A stretch of DNA of 64,000 bases from Epiperipatus broadwayi (GCA_028023455.1 JAQFVV010000030.1:4108501-4172500); one strand, 5' to 3'; counted from the first letter of the stretch, positions 38,612-50,510 are shown. Notes: generated by a model not told the origin, from the sequence alone. Made by a program: numbers and translations.

Positions 38612-39095
38612 ATATATACCAGGGGTGGGCAAATAGAGGCCTGAGGGCCTCATGTGGCCCATTGAGTTTTTTTGCGGCCCGCCAAGACAATCAGAAAAAT
38701 CTACCTTGAACTGAAATTTCCTTCCTCTGCGTGACCGAAGATCGTCTCGTATTTTCCACTAGGATGGCCATGTCAATACACTACATGCGCAGTGTAGATA
38801 TGATGTGCAGTTCTTTTCCAATTGATCTGGTTAATTTCAATTTTATATTTGCATTAGCAAATATATTCATTTCCAACTTTAGTGAAACCATGAACCCTCT
38901 GAAAAAATGTAAAATCGGTGGTGAATGTCATGTGTTTAATGAAAAATAGACAAACAAATATTTCTTTGATAATACAGGGAATAAAGCAGTATATTGTGTC
39001 ATGAAAAAAAGGTGTACCTTCGCTTTCACAAAGTAGCCCCGATGCGGCCCTCTGCGACCCCCGAACCAAAACAATTGCCCACCTCTGATATATAC
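38612..39095. mobile_element. Non-autonomous hAT element with perfect 8-bp target duplication
   Basis: The termini are CAGGGGTGGGCAA (from 38620) and TTGCCCACCTCTG (to 39087), 468 bp in all. ATATATAC is duplicated exactly at 38612-38619 and 39088-39095. TIR sequence, 8-bp duplication and GCGGCCC-type subterminal boxes fit the hAT superfamily. Open frames on both strands inside it show no transposase. It splits the endonuclease region of the RTE copy. Confidence 0.9.
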
Positions 39096-40183
39096 TATAC
39101 TGTAAAGGCGCAAACATTGGAAGTATAAATGGAGTAGGATTCATTATAAATAAAAAGTGGAAGAACAGCATTGTGGAGATGCAGAAATTTATGCCCCAAT
39201 AAGTTCTCATTGTGAAGAAATAAAGGATTTTTATATAGATGTACAAAAGGTTTTTAATTAGAACAAACATTTTAAAACTGTCATACTAGAATTGGGAAAA
39301 TTATTGAAAGATGAAAGTGCTGTAGTTAAATTTGGTTATGGTGATAGAAATGAGAAAGGATATAGACTTATGAAGTTTGCAGAAAGAGAAAAACTTTGTA
39401 TTATGAATTGTTTTTTTTTTTGTTTTTTTTTTTTTTGAGAAAAATACTAATTGAAAGTAGAATTGGATTATATTTTGACTAACAGAAAATATATTTCAAG
39501 ATTTCAATATTCTGTAATAATCATTGATTAATGAATTATAAGATACATATTAATGCAAATCAAGAGAGACAAAATTATTATGGAAAACAGTACTCATAGT
39601 TGATATTTCTAATCTTCAGAAACATTCCCATGAATTTAAATTAGAACTTGCAAATCATTTTCAAATATTAGCAGATTTTTGATATAATTTAGATTTGAAT
39701 GAAATCAATACACTTTTAATAACTGCAACAAAGGTAGCTGGTACAAAAACAGCAATTGCCAGTAAAATTTCTATTGAGACAGCAATTTATAAAGAAAAGA
39801 AGGAATATGAAGATATATAAAAATGATGTGTTAAGAAGGATCGAATATCTAGAGTTTTGTAAAGTTGTATGAAAGAGAATTGATAAACAATATAAGAAAG
39901 TATAATTGTGAATTAGTAAGGAAAACTATAGAAGTGAATGAAATTCTTAAAAGTGTGAAACAATATCTTGGTATTGATAGGAAACTTATTTCTACAATAA
40001 GAAAAAAAGATGGAACTATTATTAAAAAGAGACATGATATCATGAAATGTGTAGAAATCTAGCAAGAATTATATAATATAACAATAAAGAACAAGGGAAA
40101 GTAACTCCTACAACTAATATATCTTCTGAATTATCCGGGATTTTAAATGAAGAAGTAAGAAATGCAATTAAATCTATGAAGTA

Positions 40184-41286
40184 TGTAATATATACAAATG
40201 TGTGTTAAAGATACTAATGTAAAATTTAAATCTGTTAGAATAAACCATACACACATTGATTACAAATTATAACTCAGAAAACAAAATATAAGAACAATAT
40301 CTAGAGATAAATATCAACAAATTATTACTTCTCTGAACGTTTTCGAAGGCTTACTCTTCATTATCAAGGACTACAAAATTTCTTATAATCTCCAACAATA
40401 TACTGATATGCAAATATTTGAAATGAATTAGGTGACTATGCAAATAAGGCTCAAAGCGCCTCAGCACGCCATTTCTTTGATAAAGCGTAAAAGGTCTCCC
40501 TCTTATTTAATGCATGCTCATCCGAAATGATAAAAAACGCCTCTTTAATTTTCCTTCTCAAATCACTTCGCTCCACGCATGACCCGCAGCAACTGCATGT
40601 TGTACAAAAATTGACGGGTGGGATGAATCAGCTAAAGCTCTATTATATGAATGTACATGTTGGGACAATCTAACATGAACGGATGCTTTCGTTTCTCCAT
40701 AATATGTGGCCTGACAGTTGTTTCTTCTACATGCAATTTTGTAGACTGCCTGCTGTAATCTTTAGTGTTATTTAAACACCTATTCAAGTTAGGGGATGAC
40801 CTAAAACATACACAAAACTCTGAACGAAAGATCGTACGCATTTTATTATAAATATTTCGGATATATGGGAACAAAATCCGAGGTTTATCTTGCTTAACAG
40901 TCTGATTATGCCTTCCTTTGAATTTCTTGATTATATTATCAATAATCCGAGGATTATATTGGGCCTTAATGAGTTCATTTCTGTAAATTTCAATGTTGTT
41001 TCTCTTGTCATTTTCAAAACTACACAAACAGTCGTTTCTATGTAAAAATGATTTTAGGCCAGCAAATTTATGTATGTCTGGTGTATTTGATGAATGATGT
41101 ATATGGCCTCTAATATGAATGGGCTTAATGTTCATTTTATAATAAAAACAGTCTGCTTCCATCATTACTTGTAGGTCCAAATATTTAATGCTGTTTGGTG
41201 CTTCTGCATAACTAACATTTATAGTAAGCCCGATGCTGTAGTTAGGTCAGTTTTAATATCCTCCATTATTTCATCCGGAGCGGCAA
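40184..41286 (-). pseudogene. Penelope-like element, 3' fragment with GIY-YIG endonuclease remnant
   Basis: On the minus strand, from about 41285, the C-terminal part of a Penelope-type reverse transcriptase can be read: SIKYLDLQV, then IRGHIHHSSNTP, SFENDKRNNIEIYRNELIKA and ILFPYIRNIYNKMRTIF. An open stretch spans 40632-41180. After a frameshift near 40745 the frame becomes VYKIACRRNNC followed by ATYYGETKASVHVRLSQH (about 40660-40750). This is the GIY-YIG nuclease signature that follows the reverse transcriptase in Penelope-like elements. A second shift lies near 41232. About 370 bp of 3' untranslated region follows, to 40184. It is inserted antisense in the RTE; exact ends and target duplication are uncertain. 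Confidence 0.8.
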
Positions 41287-42155
41287 TATGGGAAAGCTTC
41301 AGATAAAGCTAGAATTATAATTGATATCTTAAAAGAAGCAGATAAAGAAATAGAAAATTTTTTGGCAAAATTATATACCAAATGTCTAAATGATAAAAAT
41401 GTACCAAATTATTGGATGAATGCAGTATTAATATTTAAAAAAGATGATAAGAAGATATTAGAAATTACAGACCTATCAGTCTTTTATCAGTTCTATACAA
41501 AATTTTTATCAAGATAATTATAACTCATCTACATTGAATTTTGGATTTTAACTAACCAAAAGAACAAGCTGGATTTAAAAGTGATTTTAATACAGTAGAT
41601 TATATACAAATATTGAGAGAAATTACTGATAGACTCAATGAATATGAATTACCTTTATATTTTGATTTATAGGTTATGAAAAGACATTTGATTCTATAAA
41701 CATTTCTTTATTGAGTAAACCTTTGGATTATCAATGTATAGATTTGGGATATTGTCATATTCTGAAGAATATTTCTAAAAATGCAACAGCAATAATTATA
41801 TTACATAATGATACTAAGAGTATTAACATTGATAAGGATGTACGATAGGGTGATTCCATCTCTCCAAAAGTTTTAGAGCAGTATCGCAATAAATATTTTG
41901 TGGATTAAAATAGGAAGCTAAGGGAGTAACTAAGTAAATGTAGATTATTTAAATCATCTATATGTTGTGAATGATGTAATTGTTTTTTTTTTTCATGAAA
42001 TGTTGCAGGAGTTATTACAAGAAAATAAGAAAGTAGGACTAAAGATAAATGATAAAAAGACTAAAGTCATATTCAGTGGATTTTCTCAAAAGAGGAAAAT
42101 AAATATTGATAATGATGAGTTAGAAGTTAACAACTATAAATACCTTGGTCATATT

Positions 42156-42755
42156 ATTACTGTTGTATTTTGTAAAAATGGAATGCAAGTTTGTGCACTC
42201 CATAAAAACTAGTATTTGTTCGAGAGGTTGTTTTTAGATCGTGCACTGATAACTGAGGAATTTAATTAAGGCATTAACGTAATGGCGAACGATAATTCCA
42301 ATAAATATTTGCTGATTGCAAATATTTCTAGATAAAAGACGTTACCTTATTGGACAATGTGATTAATTGCTGCAGTTATCAGAAAGCTATAAAAAGACTG
42401 TTAACAACTACGTCGAGGAGTATTTGAGTGCATCTCCAGTAGACGTTCCTGTTCAATTCCAGTAAGAGATATCTAGCGTCAGTGTTTGCTTTAATGTCCA
42501 GCGCCCAGTGGAAATGTAGTTCACGGGTATAGCGGAAAGAGCCCACGGAGATGGAAGACCGTAGCCTGAGGAAAACGTCTGGATAGCAGCTGAATAAAGA
42601 GTTGAGTTTCCAGCGGTTTTCAAGTGGAGTTACTGGTGGGAATTGAACATTAGCGAACTGTAGAGATAGAGTTGTTGCAGACTATTTGCTATTCTAATTA
42701 TGTAAAAACATCATGTCTTAATGTATATAGTCATACATATGGATACATCAATTAC
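42156..42755 (+). mobile_element. Solo LTR with 5-bp target duplication
   Basis: The 590-bp unit 42161-42750 starts TGTTGTAT and ends ATACATCA, the TG...CA pattern with short imperfect inverted ends. ATTAC is duplicated at 42156-42160 and 42751-42755. Removing the unit and one duplication restores the RTE reading (HIIT then IDRNIMYEINHE). Composition is richer in GC than the surroundings. A TATA-like CTATAAAAAG near 42390 and an AATAAA near 42594 lie on the plus strand, so that strand is probably sense. The superfamily is undetermined. Confidence 0.85.
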
Positions 42756-42915
42756 TATTGATAGAAACATAATGTATGAAATTAATCATGAAATTAAACT
42801 TGGTTGGAGTGCTTTTAGTAGAAATAAATAATTTAATATTAAAAGGAAATACATCTACATGTTTGAAATGGAATTAATAAATGTGTTTTACCAGTTCTCA
42901 ATCTTATGGAGATTA

Positions 42916-44895
42916 TGAGATCTTAATTTCTTTTTGTCCATATTGACACTGCTGTTTTTTTTTATTTTTTACTCATGTTTATGAATTAATAAGGGCAAAT
43001 TTTTTCACCAAAACAGAAGTGTACATAAAATGATAGCACATGTTCTAATATAAATTGGCAAAACACAACTTATCAACACATGCATTAACTCTAAATGTCC
43101 ATGCTTAAAACTGAACCTGTGATGCAGAAAATGGACATGATTAATATCAGAGAGGTGGGGAAAGATAAGTGAGTAATAGTCCATGAAAAAGGGAGAAATA
43201 TTACATGAAAGTATGCGCATTTTGTCATATATATATATTGATAAAAATTGACAGTACGAAATAGTGAAAACCACCTGTATAGCATTTATACAGAGTCATT
43301 TTCAATTCTTTTTTTTAATACTTTAGCAAATATTGAATATAATTTTGTTTTTGTCACTTCTCATTATGGTGATGAATATAAAAAAGTACTAAACTAAGAG
43401 TATTTATTTATTATTCATATTAAATTTAACAATTTAATCATTGCTTCATTTTTAAATAAAAACTTTCATAAATCAATTAGAAAAATGACTACTGCTAAGA
43501 TCCATATTAAATTATGTTCTTTCTTAAGCTTTTATACTGCTATTTATGCTTTACTTCTCAGTCATAAATATTCCATTTGAATATAACTATTATTAATTTG
43601 AAATTTAAAGTTTAGTTAGGTATAATTAAAAAAAGATATTCTCTTGGTAATTTACATTCTGCTTATTAATGTAGCAGTGGATGATTTAGTACTTTTTTCA
43701 TGGCTATCTTTTTCTCAAGATTTTTCATCAAAAAACTAACAATTTATCATGAATTTTATGCCAAGTTTAATAAAGGATTAACTCTTTAGTTATAGTTCTA
43801 TCTCTATAGAGCTTTTCTTTAGCTTTTTATTTTCAATTAGATTTGTTTGTTTATTTTAACAATTGCAGTTCTTATTGTTATGTGTCAGTCTTTGTCATCC
43901 TAGGAATTTCTTTATAACAAATAGTTAAATGCTTTTTTTTTTTTTTTTGCTTACTGTTTATTCTTCCATATAGATTGGCATACCAAGTAAAGCTGTATAA
44001 TTTTTGTTGTTATATACATATGAATAGATTCATATTGATAAATTTCCACAGTAAAGTATAATATAGTTTTATTATGATAACTCAAGGATAATTTAACAAT
44101 CAATCTAAGTACTTAAACTCTTTAATTCAGTTCTATTTATGATTGTTGGATTTCTCTATGTGAAATGCAGAAGCTTAAAATGTCTAGATTATGGCTTATA
44201 CAAACACTAAAAGTTTATCTTAGAGATGGAATATAAAATTAATCAAGCCTGTCTAGACAAAGTAAATATAAAAATATTATGATCAACTTACTAAGAAAAC
44301 AATATAAAATGTCAAAAAACTTTTTACCTTCTAAATATAAGCCTCCATAAATAATTCAATGATTTATATCAAATTAATACATTGAGAAATTTATTCATAT
44401 GAATTATTGGTTTATCTATCTACATACGATCTTTAAAGAGGATCTGAGAAGTTATTTTCTGTCTCTTTTCATATTGTGTTGTTTGGATAATCATATTATT
44501 TTAATATGTCTTACATTTTAATTATCCAGATGAAAGTGGTTTTTGATATCTAATGTGTTTTGTGTTTGAAACATAGATCAACTTTTAGTGCTTATACTAT
44601 GGAAGTCTTGCCTGAATCCAAGCAGTTTAAGCTTCTTTTACATCTCATCTAAAAAGTAGCCAACATCTTGGACTGAATGGTGATTTTAAAGCATTGAATA
44701 AATGAATTGGTCTGATATGATGCCATTTTGTAAATTATATTTATGTATAAATTTACAAAATATAAGTCTTCATTCGGATCTTGATTTAATTTTCATACAA
44801 TCTTAAATTTACTTGAATATCACTTAACTTTCAAAAGGTGATTAATGTCTTCTTTTTTTTTACTATTTTAGGATTACTCTTAACAGTGAATAAAG
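42916..44895. other. AT-rich non-coding stretch
   Basis: No family resemblance was found in any short frame. Homopolymer runs only. Confidence 0.6.
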
Positions 44896-45051
44896 ATTGT
44901 AGATGTAAAACCACTAAACATCACATGATCCTATCTCTTATACTAGCACAACTCTCCATACAGTTGTGCCACCCTGTGCCAACCAGAGTAATCAATGGAT
45001 GCCAGAAGGCTTGTGCATAAAATCTCTATCTAGTGCCTACTCATCCAATAT

Positions 45052-45090
45052 CCCCAGACTAGTTTCTGGCTTGGGCCTTCGTCAGTGAGG
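45052..45090 (-). ncRNA. Hammerhead ribozyme candidate (complete core)
   Basis: Minus strand, in order: stem I CCTCA (45090-45086), CTGACGA (45085-45079), stem II GGC/GCC around CCAA with a flanking A-A mismatch, GAAA (45066-45063), minimal helix III AC-TA-GT, then GTC as the cleavage triplet. Stem I closes with TGGGG (45056-45052), giving five pairs including one G-U. This matches the type I hammerhead layout with a very short helix III known from Penelope-like elements and retrozymes. Such motifs may act as dimers. Activity is inferred, not shown. Confidence 0.65.
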
Positions 45091-45114
45091 AGCCTTACCC
45101 TCAGATCCAAGGCT

Positions 45115-45154
45115 CCTCACTGACGAAGGCCACAAGTCAGAAACTAGTCTGGGC
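45115..45154 (+). ncRNA. Hammerhead-like core in the opposite arm
   Basis: Plus strand: CCTCA (45115-45119), CTGACGA (45120-45126), stem II with a weakened GGC/GTC pairing, GAAA (45140-45143), ACTAGTC and TGGGC. Stem I keeps four pairs. It is the inverted partner of the motif at 45052-45090 and is slightly more decayed. Confidence 0.55.
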
Positions 45155-45273
45155 ATATTGGATGAGTAGGCACTAGATAGGGATTTTATGCACAAGCCTT
45201 CTGGCATCTATTTGATTACTCTGGTTGGCACAGGGTGGCACTACTGTATGGAGAGTTTGCCATTGCAGATGTA

Positions 45274-46996
45274 CTTTCAGTTGATCTTTTGTTATTGATT
45301 TGTCTTCTGGAAACATTTTGTAAAAGTTTACAATTACAATAGAATTATTTGGATCGATTCTTTTATTTTGTTGTATTATAATCTGCAAAATTATATACAT
45401 TGTAATCCTATCAATGGTGAAAATTATGACATTTCCTAAATATATAATTATTAAACTACATGTGGGAAACTAATATTTAAAAGAAGGAAAGAATATTTTA
45501 AAATCATGGCATAATCAAATAAATCTTTATAAAAGAAGATTATTAAACAAATTTACACAATAGTTAAAATTCTCATAGATGATTATTTAATAACAACTAA
45601 AGTATTATTTGAATCATCTGGGGGAAAAATACTTCTAATCTGTACCAAGTTGAAAAATCCAACTGACTCTTTTTTTCTTCCCTTATATCTCTTCATCAAT
45701 TTAAGAAGAATATTCAAGTTTCTATGGATATTTAGTAATATTCATTTTAGACCATCAGATAAATCTGAAACGATCTCCAAAAATGTCTTTTGATATTTAG
45801 TTTTTATCAAATCATTTCTATATTGTTGGAATGGTTGTGAAATATCAACAAAAATAAAATTATAATATTTTTTTAATTAAAAATAATAAAAGCTTAGTTT
45901 GTGCAGATAATGTTTATCTTAATTTTTTGCCATTTCATATAGTATTGGAACAGGCAAACTATGAGCTTATTACTTGTAGGAATATATTTTCCTCACTTTG
46001 TCTGATTTAAATTACATTATAGTACTTGTTTTATGACCAGCACAATGTCATTTGAGTGACTTAACTTTTATCTAAGAATACTTATATTTATCCAACCAAT
46101 CAATTAACAACTGACTATCTGAAAAAAAGGAATCCTCAACTATCTGGAATTTTGATTTGAACCATAGGATAAAAGGCATTGCAAGCCCATAAGATTCTTC
46201 AATAATTTGAAAGATCAATAACTTCAGAAATGCTATTTTATTTGTTGTGGAAAATATATTCTAATGTACATTTCTGTTTGAAGTTCACGTAACCAGTTTC
46301 ATTCAGGAATATGATTTTTATTTAGCCTACTCAGAAAGTTTTGAAACTTTCTGCTTAAAATAATTGGTTGAATGTTTTTTTGAAAATACAACTATAATTA
46401 ACTTTTGAAATATGACCAAGATTCAAGTTTGGAATTATATTAATTCTAGCACTTCTCTTTTTCCACTGGTAAACAGAGTCAAGTATTTTTTTTTATTGTT
46501 ATAAAATGACCACTTTGGTCATTTTATAGCAAATGGATAGGCATACTGAATATTATTTGCCCTTAAATATGTATATGGCTTCTTTAAGTTTTAACATTTT
46601 TTTCATTTTACATTATATCCGCCCAATTTCTTAAATTTCATTCAAAAAGTTATTTATGTAAAGAAATTTTTTTTTGTTAGTTTTTTATATATATAATATT
46701 AACCCTGAATTGGCATTTTATATTTGGGAAAGTTGAGAAATTTTAACAGTAGTTCATTATTTTGCTTTTGCAAGCTAAGAGCTACAAAATGATTTGAAAA
46801 ATATTTTAATTGCTCTTTCACTGTTCTGTTGTAAGATTGCACATTGATATTTCTTCAAAATGTTTTTTTTTTTTTTAATGCAGGAAGAGAAGAAAATAGT
46901 AAATAGCTGAAGTTGTTTTTAACTAAGCATTATTATTATGATCATAAAATAAATAACTGTACCTGTTTTATTACATTATTATGAAAGAGGAATTGG

Positions 46997-47053
<57 letters not shown>

Positions 47054-48016
47054 AAACAAAAAATTAGTTTTTGAATAATTCAAGTGATATATTTAAATAT
47101 ACTTGCTTTACCATCTCATATCTGGTTAATATGTTATTATCTAACAACCCTGCCAATTTTAAAATTCTCTAACCAGTTTTTTATTATTATTATGCAGTAT
47201 ATATGTATTTATGCTAAGTACAATGCCTAAAGGCAGATAACCAGTCAAGAGAACTGACACTAGATGTGATTGGTGGTAGTTTGCAGTTGCTAGCCACTAT
47301 ATTTTATCATCTCCATATACTTATAACAATTATTTAAAGTTCTAAGGTAACTTGGAATGTGTAGTAATATTAGCATCTTAAATATATTGTTTGAGGTTTA
47401 CTTATAAAAGCTACTATGCTCTATATAGATCCATTTATTTTATTAGTGTAAGGCAAAAATATTGCTCTTATTATTTGAATTAAATATTCTAATGCTATTT
47501 TATTTGAGATTTTAGATTAATTTTGTTGTAATGAACAAATAGAAAGATCACTTTTATTTAATTAACTACTTGAAAATTTAGCTGATCAGCTAGAAAGATA
47601 TATATATATCATTGTATTTTCAAAAATGCTAAATAAATGTTTTTAATATTTACTTGATAAATAAAAAAAATACAAAATGTAAATACAATGAAACTTATCT
47701 GCATCCTTTTTATGTTTAGTTTTGTTTTTAATAAGACTTTTTTGTATTTTTTTTTAAATCATTTTTTTATTATTATTAAATTTAATTCTATTGCTATAAT
47801 TATTTTCTTCCATTATTGATTTTTATGGTCTTGATAAAATATTTATGTAAGTAACTATTTGAATTAAAATACTTTCTTCATAAGATTTTTGAAATATTAG
47901 CACAATATATACCTATTCATTTTTTATGAATTCTTAAATTTAAGCATAAGTTTTTGTATAGTTTTTTTTTTTTTTTGTAATGAGCAATATTGATGAAAAA
48001 TTATTTAAATATGCAA
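45274..48016. other. AT-rich non-coding stretch
   Basis: Nothing recognisable was found except the microsatellite listed separately and homopolymer runs. Confidence 0.6.
47001..47054. repeat. Compound (CT)n(CA)n microsatellite
   Basis: An uninterrupted run of about fourteen CT units passes directly into about thirteen CA units. Confidence 0.95.
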
Positions 48017-48703
48017 TTTACTTAATTATTTATTAAACTAAAGATTAGCCTTTCAAGCTAACGTACATGCACTTTTTATGAATGTTAATAATAATAAATG
48101 AATACCTTCATTTCCAACACAAGATAAAGTCTTTGCGAACAAATAAATGAATCCACTTATTCATTCAACCCAAATGTTTATATATGGGCAAATCTTAAGT
48201 ACTGGATATGAAAGCGTAAGGATAAATCAATCATTTTAAATTACTGTTTACTATGTCTGAATGAATGACATCAACGAAATTATCTAGAATTTACGAAACA
48301 TCACTCTTAAATTAAACTAAACATATGTAAATGAGGCATTTATTTATATAGTGCTATGTTTATAAATTGTAATAGACTAAAGATTAGCCTTTCAAGCTAA
48401 CGTACATGCGCTTTCATTCAGACATAGTAAACAGTAATTTAAAGTGATTGATTTATCCTCACGCTTTCATATCCAGTACTTAAGATTTGCCCATATATAA
48501 GCATTTGGGTTGAATGAATAAGTGGATTCATTTATTCGTTCGCAAAGACTTTATCTTGTGTTGGAAATGAAAGTATTCATTTATTATTATTAACATTCAT
48601 AAAAAGCGCATGTACATTAGCTTGAAAGGCTAATCTTTAGTTTATTACAATTTATAAACATAGCGCTATATAAATAAATGCCTCATTTACTTAATTATTT
48701 ATT
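48017..48703. mobile_element. Composite inverted-dimer element with long target duplication
   Basis: TTTACTTAATTATTTATT occurs at 48017-48034 and 48686-48703. Between them lie a forward unit truncated at its start (48035 to about 48275) and a spacer. A second unit follows (48332-48687) whose ends are 83-bp inverted repeats and whose interior is the reverse complement of the first unit's interior. Shared blocks include ATTAGCCTTTCAAGCTAACG and ACACAAGATAAAGTCTTTGC. A single-arm relative lies at 54.65 kb. No coding. The arrangement resembles a truncated inverted dimer inserted by reverse transcription (inference). Confidence 0.75.
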
Positions 48704-49497
48704 GTAGATGTAAAAAAATATTACTTTTTTTTTTCAATTCCTAACTTAAATTGTTTACTTTATTTATTGTCTCCTCTCCCCCTCTCTTTTTTTTTATTGA
48801 TATCTTACAAGCTGCAGTTGTTTATGAATTCTATAATACATGTTAAGTAAATTGCACGAAAGTACATTGAGGTTACCAGATAACTAGTACTATGAACAAA
48901 CAACAGAACTTGATTGTTATTTATATAGTTATCTATTTTAGCATCTCATTTTAATAATTACATCATCACTAATGTGAAATAGGATTCAAAATTTTTCTAG
49001 CTTTCTAAACTTTTATCCAAAATGTTGATTTAGTTATAGTTCATTCTCTTATATATAAAAATATACTTTTAGAGTTAACAAAAAAACATGTTTTAATATA
49101 TTGCCAGATCTCATATAAAGCCATATTATATATTCATTCTTAAAGGTTTACTTATAAAAATATTTTTTTTAAAAAAGAAAAATGATTTATTTATAATTGC
49201 TTTTTTAAAATAATAATAATAATAAAGTCAAAAGAATAAACCATAGGATCATTTTCCTTGGAACTATAAACTTTACAAATTATTATTACACTTATATTTT
49301 ATAAATTAATAATAATAATAATTAATATTCTTTTACCAATCAATAACTGGATGGCTGGATGAGACCTGAAAGAAAAATACTATTTATGACCTGTAAAAAT
49401 GTTCAACTTTTAACTGACCCAGACTCATGTTTCAAAATGTGGATATGACAGAAGTGTTAGAAAATGTTTATTTAAGTAAAAAAAAAAAAAGATAAAC
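48704..49497. other. AT-rich non-coding stretch
   Basis: Only homopolymers and ATA/TAA triplet runs were seen. Confidence 0.6.
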
Positions 49498-49650
49498 AGA
49501 GCAAAACTCTCCATACAGTATTGCCACCTGTGCTAAACAGAGTAATCAATGGATGCCAGAAGGCTTGTGCATAAAATCCCTATCTAATGCCTACTCATCC
49601 AATATCCCCAGACTAGTTTCTGGTTTGTGGCCTTCGTCATTGAGGAGCTT
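49498..49650 (-). mobile_element. Single-arm copy of the 45-kb palindromic element
   Basis: It matches the left arm of that element from CTCCATACAG through AATCAATGGATGCCAGAAGG and GACTAGTTTC to the hammerhead region. No inverted partner follows. On the minus strand the conserved C of CTGACGA is A (ATGACGA) at about 49639, which should inactivate the ribozyme core, although CCTCA/TGGGG stem I is intact. It shows that the family also exists as a monomer. Confidence 0.8.
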
Positions 49651-49891
49651 TTGATCTGAGAGCACTGCATCTAGATCTTAGGATCTAATGCAACCCTCTA
49701 GCAACCACCTTTTATCTCTACTTAACTACAAAACTATGAGAATGAAATTGAAAACACAAAAAATATTTTCAATCTAAGCTCAATAGCTTATATAGTCATA
49801 TAGGTCTGAACTCAGTTCAGCACCCATACATTTTGGTGTCTTTGGCTCTTTTACAACCATAGCCACCACTATCCTATTGGGCAGGATTGGT

Positions 49892-49972
49892 GTTAAACCA
49901 TTAAGCATCACATTTCCTATACTAGCACATTAATATAGGAAATGTGATCATGTGATGCTTAATGGTTTAAAA
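49892..49972. repeat. Short perfect hairpin related to the 45-kb element's 5' part
   Basis: AAACCATTAAGCATCACA on the left pairs with TGTGATGCTTAATGGTTT-like sequence on the right, around a loop containing TATACTAGCAC. The same words (ACTAAACATCACATGATC, TATACTAGCAC) open the 45-kb element and the partial copy at 63.87 kb, so this is a small fold-back derived from that 5' segment. Confidence 0.7.
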
Positions 49973-49988
49973 AAAAAATATTAATATG

Positions 49989-50146
49989 CTCTTACTGACG
50001 TGTGAGTGCACAGAAATTTATAATATTTAAAGTAATAGCGCATTATCGGAGTTCGGCTTAAGTTTGGTAAACTCTTACTGACATGTGAGTGCTCGGAGAT
50101 TTATAATATTTTAAATAATAGCGCATTATTGGAGTTCGACTTTCAA
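49989..50146. repeat. Tandem duplication, 83-bp unit
   Basis: CTCTTACTGACGTGTGAGTG at 49989 recurs with changes at 50072, and both units end with TAATAGCGCATTATYGGAG. Similar sequence also occurs inside the neighbouring pogo-like element (50640-50740), once inverted near 50581-50612. Confidence 0.75.
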
Positions 50147-50510
50147 TCTAATAATTTCAAGATTTTCAGCACTTTATAATAATAGATTTACATTTGCAGT
50201 ATAAGTGTGTAATATATTTAAAATGTTTTTATAAAATATATACTATTTTAAAAAATCATATTATCATTACTAGAATTTAAAATAAATTATAACGTAGTTG
50301 TTTTGTTAATGAATGAGAATAATTCAAAATTAGAAAAAAGGATGAGAAAGAAGATAATGTAGTTTGTCATTTAAAATAAAATTCTATTTTAAATTATTTA
50401 TATTTTTAAAAAATCTTGTAATTTTATTTAAAATCCCTAGTTGCTTTATTTTTAGATATTAATAATTTCATCTATATGATTACTTTTAGAGCACTTTTTT
50501 TTTAATGGTA

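Larger units (their letters stand above)
38440..42915 (+). pseudogene. RTE-clade LINE, long copy broken by three other insertions
   Basis: Endonuclease remnants start near 38475 (STYNCRSLSSEGIL, then IKWDIIK). They resume after a MITE with GVGFIINKKWKNSIVEM (about 39128-39180) and FGYGDRNEKGYRLMKFAERE (about 39331-39390). The linker appears as NIRKYNCELVRKTIE (about 39890-39935) and YLGIDRKLISTIRKKDGTII. Reverse transcriptase sequence breaks off near 40183, where an antisense Penelope-like element sits. It resumes at about 41290 (ARIIIDILKEA, LAKLYTKCLNDK). It is broken again at 42160 by a solo LTR and resumes at 42756 (IDRNIMYEINHEIKLGWSAF), then fades near 42915. Many stops and shifts occur. 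It is related to the 27.7-kb copy but retains the endonuclease. Confidence 0.9.
44896..45273. mobile_element. Palindromic element with hammerhead ribozyme cores in both arms
   Basis: Arms 44950-45094 and 45111-45257 are inverted copies with few differences, around a loop of about 16 nt. ATTGTAGATGTA (44896-44907) and ATTGCAGATGTA (45262-45273) are a probable 12-bp target duplication. A short 5' part (AAACCACTAAACATCACATG) precedes the left arm and recurs at 63.87 kb. Each arm contains a hammerhead-type core; the minus-strand one in the left arm is complete. Single-arm relatives lie at 49.5 kb and at the window's end. No coding. Confidence 0.8.

Noticed and set aside
38731-39270. Several frames on both strands including one of 138 codons
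   Set aside because: Most of this is a non-autonomous hAT element and RTE endonuclease remnant; the frames do not match those proteins.
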